Positions 58,780-64,000 of a stretch of 64,000 bases of DNA are shown here, piece by piece. The DNA is from JAXHUH01 sp034211175 (GTDB lineage: Bacteria; Actinomycetota; Acidimicrobiia; Acidimicrobiales; CAIXPF01), in contig JAXHUH010000063.1 of the NCBI GenBank assembly GCA_034211175.1, positions 1 to 64,000 on the forward strand, in the 5' to 3' direction. A program made the position numbers and the translations under genes. The first letter of the stretch is position 1. Every line of letters starts with the position of its first letter. The notes below the pieces were generated by a model. It searched no databases and was not told the origin of the DNA. It saw only the letters and a list, made by a program, of their open reading frames with translations.

Positions 58780-60237
58780 ATGGCGGCGACGTTCCCCGGC
58801 GGCACGGTGTACGTCACCTTCGACGTGCGCGACCCGGCTGCGGCCGCGGTCGTGGACCGGCTCGAGACGGCGGTGGCCCGGCTGGGCCACGGGCTCCGTC
58901 GCCCGTACCGGGGCGTGCTGGAACCGCACGACGCGGTCGTGGCGGCCCGGCTGGCATCGGCGTCGGTGGCGGTCGTGGTCATCGGCCGGGGATGGTCCGC
59001 CGCGCTCGGCGATCCCTCGCTCGGCCTGGGCGTGGAGGTCGACGAGGTCGTGCGCGCCGGACGGCGCAATGGCCTCCGGGTCGTGCCGGTGCTCCTGGCC
59101 GGGGCGTCGATGCCGGATCCTGTGGAGCTGCCGTCGGGGCTCGCCGCCGTCGCCGAGGCGCCCTACGAGCTCGCTTCGAACGACGAGGTCGCCGACCTCG
59201 CCGAGCACCTGGTGCCCGACGGCCCTGCATGGCAGGTCGACGACTCCGTCGATGCGGAGGGCCCGTCCGTCTCCGGCTCGGCGGGGTCACCGCGTGCGCC
59301 CGACGCGTCCGCCGCGACGGATGGTGCGCTGCCCGCGCCGGACGAGGAGTGGTCGGTCCCGGCGGGCTCGGGCCGGGCGGGCCGCGGTCGAGTTCGCTCG
59401 CCGGCGAAGGGTGCGCCCCGTCGCGACGCCGGTGGCCGACCGGGGCGCTCGGCAGCCGAGCCGGTCGGCATCGGGGCGGCGGCACCGCGGCAGGTGCCGC
59501 GATCGCAGCCGTTCGTCGTGCGACTCGCCGCCTATGCCCCCGACCTGGAGCGGGCCGCCAGGCGACGGCTGCGGGACGGTCGCCGGGCGGCGGTGAAGCT
59601 CGGCGTGCACGAGACCCGCTGGCGGGTCGGTGAGCGCATCGAGGTGCGTTGCGCCGGCGTCGGCCTGGAGGTGGTCGAGCCGGTCCGGGACCTGACGTGG
59701 GACGGTCGGCTTCTGGAGGCGGTGTTCGACGTCGCGATCCGCGACGACTTCCGGCCCGATGAGGCGGTCGTGCGGCTCAGCGTGCTCGCTGCCGGCTTGC
59801 CGGTCGCCGAGGTCCGACTCCACGTCGGTGTCGGTCGGCGCAGTCGGTGGCGGCGGGCGACGGCAGCGACCGAGGCGGTGAGGGCCGCGTTCGCGTCGTA
59901 CGCCTCCGCCGATCGCGACCGGGTCCTCGACGTGGTGCGGGGCTACCGGGGCGCCGGGGTCGAGGTGTTCCTCGACTGCCTCGACCTGAAGGCGTCGGAG
60001 GTGTGGAAGGAGCGCCTGCGCCGCGAGATCGAGGGGCGGGAGCTGTTCCTGCTGTTCTGGTCGTCCGCAGCGGCCCGCTCGCCGTGGGTGGGGTGGGAGA
60101 TCGACACGGTCGTCGACCACCGGGGCACGAACGGCGTCCACATCGAGCCGCTCGAGGCGGGTGTCGCGCCCCACGACCGGCTCGCACACCTCCAGCACGG
60201 CGACGTCGCCGCCAGGCTGCGTGGCAGCGACGGCTGA
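58780..60237 (+). CDS. Two-TIR-domain protein with central beta domain
   Basis: A 485-residue protein. Residues ~8-145 are a TIR-like domain (VYVTFDVRDPAAAAVVDRLE, ASVAVVVIGRGWSAAL, LRVVPVLLAGASMPDPVELP) with a possible catalytic Glu86. Residues ~150-240 are a disordered Gly/Ser/Arg linker. Residues ~244-352 are a beta-rich domain (FVVRLAAYAPDLERAARRRL, RWRVGERIEVRCAGVGLEVV). Residues ~369-470 are a second TIR: AAFASYASADRDRVLDVVRG, LFLLFWSSAAARSPWVGWEI with Glu440 at the NADase position. The beta-TIR combination is a known bacterial TIR type; the extra N-terminal TIR is unusual. A defence or signalling role is likely (inference). The start at ATG 58780 lacks a Shine-Dalgarno site. Confidence 0.82.
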   Translation: MAATFPGGTVYVTFDVRDPAAAAVVDRLETAVARLGHGLRRPYRGVLEPHDAVVAARLASASVAVVVIGRGWSAALGDPSLGLGVEVDEVVRAGRRNGLRVVPVLLAGASMPDPVELPSGLAAVAEAPYELASNDEVADLAEHLVPDGPAWQVDDSVDAEGPSVSGSAGSPRAPDASAATDGALPAPDEEWSVPAGSGRAGRGRVRSPAKGAPRRDAGGRPGRSAAEPVGIGAAAPRQVPRSQPFVVRLAAYAPDLERAARRRLRDGRRAAVKLGVHETRWRVGERIEVRCAGVGLEVVEPVRDLTWDGRLLEAVFDVAIRDDFRPDEAVVRLSVLAAGLPVAEVRLHVGVGRRSRWRRATAATEAVRAAFASYASADRDRVLDVVRGYRGAGVEVFLDCLDLKASEVWKERLRREIEGRELFLLFWSSAAARSPWVGWEIDTVVDHRGTNGVHIEPLEAGVAPHDRLAHLQHGDVAARLRGSDG

Positions 60238-60250
60238 ACGGCGACGGCGA

Positions 60251-60682
60251 TCAGTCGGGCGTGGGGGCGGTGTTCGCGGGCTCGTCGACGGGCACGACGT
60301 CGATCGGGATCGTCTTGATGCTGACGTTGTCGAGCACGACCTCGATCGAGTACGAGCCGTAGCTCGGGATCGGGATGCCGAAGTTGATCGACGACATCAT
60401 CTGCAGCTTGCGCCCCGGCGTGTGGTCGAGCGGGACCCGCGGGGTCACCGACGCGCCGACCTCCCGGAGGCGGGTGCCGTCGGCGTCGAGGACGATGACC
60501 TCGAGGCGGTGGGTCCGGTCGGCCTCGCCGAGGGTGAACAGCAGTCGCATGAGGAGCCCGACGTTCTGGGTGCGCGGCACCTCGGCGACCCGGATCCGGT
60601 CGAGCCCACCGGCGATGAGGTAGCCGAGCCCGTTCTCGACGCGTGCGTAGTCGGCGAGGATCGCGAAGTCGAGGTCTGCCAC
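60251..60682 (-). CDS. DUF6941-like protein
   Basis: A 143-residue beta-rich protein: DFAILADYARVENGLGYLIA, GLLMRLLFTLGEADRTHRLE and GIPIPSYGSYSIEVVLDNVS. The pattern of a short N-terminal DYA motif and a C-terminal immunoglobulin-like sandwich resembles DUF6941 proteins, whose function is unknown. GTG 60682 has TAGGGT 6 bp upstream (leaderless). It is convergent with the TIR-beta-TIR gene with 13 bp between stops, so a shared role is possible but not shown. The family assignment is tentative. Confidence 0.65.
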   Translation of the reverse strand: MADLDFAILADYARVENGLGYLIAGGLDRIRVAEVPRTQNVGLLMRLLFTLGEADRTHRLEVIVLDADGTRLREVGASVTPRVPLDHTPGRKLQMMSSINFGIPIPSYGSYSIEVVLDNVSIKTIPIDVVPVDEPANTAPTPD

Positions 60683-60688
60683 CGCCGA

Positions 60689-60694
60689 ACCCTA
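60689..60694 (-). promoter_or_regulatory. -10 box of DUF6941-like gene
   Basis: TAGGGT on the minus strand, 6 bp before GTG 60682. Confidence 0.45.
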
Positions 60695-60746
60695 CCGGCC
60701 GTGTCGCGGGTACGGCCGCGACGTTCCCCGGTCTGGACGAGGGTCA

Positions 60747-61128
60747 TCAGCCCTTGATGACGGTGGCGTCGATCTCGACGAGCTGGTCGACGTAGCCGAG
60801 GACCGGCGTGCCCAGGAGGGTCGCCGGGGGCACGCCGTCGGGGAAGGGCCGTGACCCCGGCCCAGGCGTCGATGAGGTTGCCGTGCTCGCCGACGACGTG
60901 CACGACGAGCTGGTGGATGTCGCCCGGCCCGAACCCGTGGGCGCCGAGGATCGTCACCAGGTTGTCGAGGCACTGCTCGGCCTGGGCCCGGGGGTCGCCA
61001 CGGCCGACGAGCTCGCCGTCGCCGTCGAGGGGGACCTGCCCGGCCACGAACAGCTGGTCGCCGAGCCGCTGGGCGTAGTGGTAGCCGGGCGATGTCGCGA
61101 GGCCGGCGGCCTCCTCGAGCTCGTTCAC
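60747..61128 (-). pseudogene. ridA: RidA family gene with a frameshift
   Basis: The first ~93 codons from GTG 61128 encode a RidA/YjgF domain (YHYAQRLGDQLFVAGQVPLD, DPRAQAEQCLDNLVTILGAH, HGNLIDAWAGVTA). At about 60845-60850 the frame breaks in a run of C residues; the missing end FPDGVPPATLLGTPVLGYVD followed by QLVEIDATVIKG and a stop at 60747 is intact one base out of frame. A complete protein would have ~127 residues, normal for RidA, which destroys reactive enamine/imine intermediates. Either an indel has inactivated the gene or the base count of the C run is a sequencing error. CAGGAGG precedes the GTG. Confidence 0.85.
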
Positions 61129-61359
61129 GGCCGTCGTCCTCCTGGTCGTTGCGCGGTGCAGCTCGTGATCCTGGTCGCCCGGTGCGCCGTGGGCCAGCGG
61201 ATTGTGATCACTCGACGGCCTTCGGGTCGCGTCACGGTCGGTCGGTCGCCGCGGGGCGTGGGTGGCGACCGACGTGTCGGCGCGTGCCGAACCGTCCCGG
61301 TCCTACGTTGCGCGCGCCCCGGCGCCGAGCCCGGGTCGTCCGATCCCCGGGAGGTCGTT
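61129..61359. promoter_or_regulatory. Intergenic region upstream of the P450-like gene
   Basis: 231 bp between the divergent ridA and P450-like genes. It contains the 8-bp palindrome GTGATCAC at 61205 and a TACGTT box at 61302 that could be a -10 for the P450-like gene, whose start then has its own GGGAGG. Nothing coding is evident. Confidence 0.35.
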
Positions 61360-62406
61360 GTGGTGTTCGGTGCGAGCACGTCCGTCGAGCCGGCGTCGGC
61401 CGCCTCCGCGCCCGACTGGGCCGCCGTGTGGCGCCGGGCCGGAGCCACCGGGGTCGTCCGGCTCGACGACGGGCGGTGGCTGGTCGCGTCGCCGGACGCG
61501 GTCGCGGCGGTGCTCGGTGCGGAGGCAGCTTCGGTGGTTCCCGCCGGTGAGGTGGTCGACCGGGTCGGCGGGCTGCAGCGGCGAATGGCCCGGTTCTCCG
61601 ACGGCGCCGACCACGGGCGCAGACGGGCCGCGGTGGTCGAGCTCCTCGATGCCGCGGACCCGGTGGTCGTCGAACAGCGGGCGGCCGAGCTCACGACGCG
61701 GTGGCTCGACGGTCGCGACTCCCCTGACGCGATGGCGCTCGCCCGGGAGGTCCCCGCCCGGGTGCTGGCCGAGGCGCTGGGACTCGACGGTCGCACCGTG
61801 GCGCCGGTGATCGACGGGCTGTGCCGCCGGCTGGCCCCCATGCTCGGCGCGGTCGATCGGCCGGACCCGGACGAGGTCGCCGACGCGGTGACGGCGGCGT
61901 TCGGGCCGCTCGACGACGAGACGGTGGTCGCCAGGGTCTCGATCCTGTTCCAGGCGATGGACGCCACCGCCGCACTGATCGGTGTGGCGGCCCGCCGGCT
62001 GCTCGGCGGGCACGGCCGGATCGAGCGTTCCGACGTGGAGCGGGTGGCGAGGAGCGAACCCCCGGTGCAGCTCACCGTCCGACGGCTGCTCGAGGACGTG
62101 TCCGTCGGTTCGACGACGATCCCCGCGGGCAGCGACGTCGTCGTCGGCCTGGCCGCCGCCGAGCTCGCCGGAGGGCCGGGAACCGGCGACGGGCCGGTGC
62201 CGTGGACCTTCGGTCGCGGCCCGCACCGCTGCCCGGGTGCAGCGCAGGCGGGCGCGATCACCGCCGGTGTGCTCGGCGCCCTCGCGGCCGCCGGTGCCCA
62301 CCTCGTCGACCAGCCGATCGAGCACGAACCCCGCCCGAACCTGCGCACGCCCGCCTCGCTCACCGTCACGCTGCGGTCGGGGAGCGACCCGGCCGGCGAC
62401 AGGTGA
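61360..62406 (+). CDS. Cytochrome P450-like protein with altered ExxR helix
   Basis: A 348-residue protein from GTG 61360 (GGGAGG 5 bp upstream). The heme-ligand loop is intact: PWTFGRGPHRCPGAAQAG (Cys ~291). Preceding it are RLLEDVSVGSTTIPAGSDVV and an I-helix-like SILFQAMDATAALIGVAARR. Where P450s have ExxR (as ELLR before SPVQLT), this protein reads RVAR in DVERVARSEPPVQLTVRRLL, so the stacking Glu is missing. It is also shorter than the usual ~400 residues. It may bind heme but use different chemistry, or serve a non-oxidase function. It is followed by the crotonase gene. Confidence 0.78.
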   Translation: MVFGASTSVEPASAASAPDWAAVWRRAGATGVVRLDDGRWLVASPDAVAAVLGAEAASVVPAGEVVDRVGGLQRRMARFSDGADHGRRRAAVVELLDAADPVVVEQRAAELTTRWLDGRDSPDAMALAREVPARVLAEALGLDGRTVAPVIDGLCRRLAPMLGAVDRPDPDEVADAVTAAFGPLDDETVVARVSILFQAMDATAALIGVAARRLLGGHGRIERSDVERVARSEPPVQLTVRRLLEDVSVGSTTIPAGSDVVVGLAAAELAGGPGTGDGPVPWTFGRGPHRCPGAAQAGAITAGVLGALAAAGAHLVDQPIEHEPRPNLRTPASLTVTLRSGSDPAGDR

Positions 62407-62486
62407 TCGACCGGGACGGCCGGGCGCCTCGCTCGGGAACCGCCGGTTTGCCAAGCGAGCGTTCAGTGGACTGAGGTTTCAGGATC

Positions 62487-62506
62487 GGTCCCCTGATCGG
62501 GGGACC
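62487..62506 (+). terminator. Hairpin between P450-like and crotonase genes
   Basis: GGTCCCC-TGATCG-GGGGACC, a perfect 7-bp stem located 81 bp after the P450-like stop and 29 bp before the crotonase start; it could be a terminator or a leader structure. Confidence 0.45.
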
Positions 62507-62534
62507 ACCCGCTCGATGGAGGAGTACCCGAACG

Positions 62535-63278
62535 ATGAGCGTCGATGTCGACATCCGCGACGGTGTCATGGTCGTCACCCTGAACCGGCCCGAGGCGGCG
62601 AACGCGCTGAACGCCGAGGTCGGGGCGGGCGTGGTCGACGCCATGGACAGGGCCAGCAAGGACGTCGACGTGCGGACCGTCGTCATCACCGGCGCCGGCG
62701 AGAAGATCTTCTCGGCGGGCATGGACCTGAAGGCGTTCGCCGCCGGCGAGGACATGAGCAAGGTCGGTGCGGCGTTCGCCGCGCTCGGGGCGTGCCCGAA
62801 GCCGCTGATCGCCGCGGTGAACGGCCAGGCGCTGGCCGGCGGGTTCGAGGTCGTGATGCGGGCCGACCTCGTCGTCGCCGCCGATCACGCCCGGTTCGGG
62901 ATCCCCGAGGTCAAGCGGGGCCTGGTCGCGGCCGGTGGCGGTACCCGCCTGCCGCGGCGGATCCCGGTGCAGATCGCGCTGGAGATGGGCCTCACCGGCG
63001 AGCCGATCTCGGCTGCCCGTGCACTGGAGCTGGGCCTGATCAACCGGGTCGTCCCCGCCGCCGAGGTGCTCGACACCGCCATGGGCCTCGCCACCACGAT
63101 CGCGGCCAACGGCCCCCTCGCCGTGCAGGCGACCAAGCAGCTGATGCTCGAGGAGCTCGGCCCCGACACGGCCGAGCACGTCGGCAAGGTCACCGCCCCC
63201 GTCTTCGCCAGCGACGACGCCAAGGAAGGCGCCCGCGCCTTCGCCGAGAAGCGCGCCCCCGAGTGGAAGGGCCGCTGA
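62535..63278 (+). CDS. Enoyl-CoA hydratase (crotonase family)
   Basis: A 247-residue crotonase-fold enzyme: MVVTLNRPEAANALNAEVGA, GEKIFSAGMDLKAFAAGEDM (oxyanion hole), NGQALAGGFEVVMRADLVVA and FGIPEVKRGLVAAGGGTRLP followed by IALEMGLTGEPISAARALEL. It would hydrate enoyl-CoA in beta-oxidation or a related acyl-CoA pathway. GGAGGAG at ~12-18 bp before ATG 62535 is somewhat distant but the only start with a site. With the second crotonase at 30.7 kb, the CoA transferase and the FAAL it points to active acyl-CoA metabolism. Confidence 0.92.
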   Translation: MSVDVDIRDGVMVVTLNRPEAANALNAEVGAGVVDAMDRASKDVDVRTVVITGAGEKIFSAGMDLKAFAAGEDMSKVGAAFAALGACPKPLIAAVNGQALAGGFEVVMRADLVVAADHARFGIPEVKRGLVAAGGGTRLPRRIPVQIALEMGLTGEPISAARALELGLINRVVPAAEVLDTAMGLATTIAANGPLAVQATKQLMLEELGPDTAEHVGKVTAPVFASDDAKEGARAFAEKRAPEWKGR

Positions 63279-63392
63279 CGCGCCGAGCGGCGTGAGGTGT
63301 CCGTCCGCGGCCGCAGGATTCGCGACCGTCGGGCGGCGCCGTCGCGTCCGTCCCGCGGCCTCGGGGCGGACGGTCCGGCGCTCGTGTGAGGC

Positions 63393-63412
63393 GCCGCGCC
63401 TTCAGGCGCGGC
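63393..63412 (-). terminator. Hairpin containing the subtilase stop codon
   Basis: GCCGCGCC-TTCA-GGCGCGGC is a perfect 8-bp stem; the 4-base loop contains the stop of the S8 peptidase gene (63402-63404, minus strand). Confidence 0.6.
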
Positions 63413-64000
63413 CGGGCTGGATCGTCGCGTCGGCCAGCGACCGTGAGGCCTCGGTTCGGAGGCGGGCCGCAGTTGCTGCGGTGGCGGTCCGGCCGACCGA
63501 GCGCCTGCCGTCGGCGAGCGCGGTGACCCCGGCCCGCAGCAGTGGGTCCTCGGCGAGGAGGTAGGTGAGCTCACCGAGGTAGAGGTGGCGCTCGTCCTCG
63601 GGGACGTCGGCGAGGAGGCGTTCCACCGCGGCCTCCATGCCGGCCCCGTCGACGCCGGGGAGGGCGTCGGCCATCCGGCTGGTCGCATCGGCCGCCGCAC
63701 GTGGTCCACCGACCGGGACGGCGGTGTCGGGCAGTGGGGCGGCGAGGAGGGCGTGGGCGTCGACGATGCCGGCGCCGTACTCACTCGCGTCCCAGTTCGC
63801 CGGGACCCGGCTGGTCGTCGTCAGCAGATGGCGGAACACACCCTGGAGGTTCGGGGCGCCGTAGCGGGCGATCAGCGCATCCCGGCCGTGATGCTCCAGC
63901 CACAGCGCGGCGACACCCGCGGTCTGCGCGACGGCGTACGAGGTGCCCGAGCTGCGGGAGGTCCGCGTGTGCTCGTCCTTGCGCGCCTTGGCGGCATGGA
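63402..64000 (-). CDS. S8 family serine peptidase (subtilase), C-terminal part only
   Basis: The frame enters from the window edge, so the N-terminus lies outside. The first visible residues include the catalytic-serine motif SSGTSYAVAQTAGVAALWLE (GTS followed by A two residues later), matching GTSMAxPHVAG of subtilisins. About 50 residues later comes SEYGAGIVDAHALLAAPLPD, the usual end of the peptidase domain. The last ~110 residues (GGPRAAADATSRMADALPGV, EDERHLYLGELTYLLAEDPL) are a helical tail of unknown role. The other two catalytic residues would be upstream of the window. It is convergent with the crotonase gene. Confidence 0.88.
   Translation of the reverse strand, partial: HAAKARKDEHTRTSRSSGTSYAVAQTAGVAALWLEHHGRDALIARYGAPNLQGVFRHLLTTTSRVPANWDASEYGAGIVDAHALLAAPLPDTAVPVGGPRAAADATSRMADALPGVDGAGMEAAVERLLADVPEDERHLYLGELTYLLAEDPLLRAGVTALADGRRSVGRTATAATAARLRTEASRSLADATIQPGRA

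Noticed and set aside
62440..62485. Possible TetR-type fatty-acid operator (AGCGAGCGTTCAGT) upstream of the crotonase gene
   Set aside because: The two halves are poorly symmetric; no consensus is reliably matched.

Overview
This window is very GC-rich chromosomal DNA from an actinomycete. The best fit is a member of the Acidimicrobiia (Iamia/Ilumatobacter-like), although no 16S gene is present to prove it. The evidence is a BldD orthologue with an intact cyclic-di-GMP signature, a class II (plant/actinobacterial type) DAHP synthase, an F420-type luciferase-like oxidoreductase, hrcA-dnaJ-rsmE under a CIRCE element, dense acyl-CoA genes (crotonases, CaiB-type CoA transferase, fatty-acyl-AMP ligase), and many genes that start directly downstream of a TANNNT -10 box, as expected for leaderless mRNAs.

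Layout. 1-6.2 kb: partial ArsR-type regulator, DUF6614-like protein, PspA, and an operon of CbxX-type AAA ATPase, coiled-coil membrane protein and MurJ. 6.2-17.2 kb: beta-propeller lipoprotein, M50 peptidase, proA, a MoxR/VWA/histidine-phosphatase operon, APH-like phosphotransferase, peptidoglycan amidase, DUF169 protein and ComB. 17.2-20.2 kb: an operon of RHH protein, degenerate Fic/Doc-fold protein and fused ABC exporter behind a perfect 22-bp palindrome. 20.3-28.4 kb: lipoprotein, DAHP synthase, a group-2-like sigma factor, nadD-LCP/LytR_C-rsfS, M15 peptidase and a TIGR03086 protein. 28.5-38.9 kb: AraC regulator, DUF1707 protein, a structured repeat array beside tRNA-Ala(GGC), lipid-type enzymes, a DUF3048 protein and an L,D-transpeptidase, with two more intergenic repeat families.

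39-47 kb: a lower-GC TIR-domain gene, LLM oxidoreductase, PAC2 protein, thioredoxin-TPR protein, comEA-comEC (no metallo-beta-lactamase domain), holA, a VapBC-like pair and rpsT. 47.5-55.3 kb: lepA-photolyase, hrcA-dnaJ-rsmE, bldD and a membrane protein. 55.3-64 kb: an S-adenosylhomocysteinase-like protein divergent from an ABCG-type exporter, a TIR-beta-TIR protein, a DUF6941-like protein, a frameshifted ridA, an unusual P450, a crotonase and the C-terminal part of a subtilase.

Gene relationships. Cell-wall functions recur (MurJ, amidase, LCP-like, M15, L,D-transpeptidase, DUF3048). Protein quality control and stress are represented by PspA, MoxR/VWA, HrcA/DnaJ and thioredoxin-TPR. Possible defence or conflict modules are the two TIR proteins, the RHH/Doc-like/ABC operon and the VapBC-like pair. 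The most distinctive features are short leaderless upstream ORFs ending in CGA-TGA that overlap the next start as ATGA (before the AAA ATPase, the thioredoxin-TPR gene and holA), a CTG start for rsfS, and several families of tandem intergenic repeats at gene boundaries.
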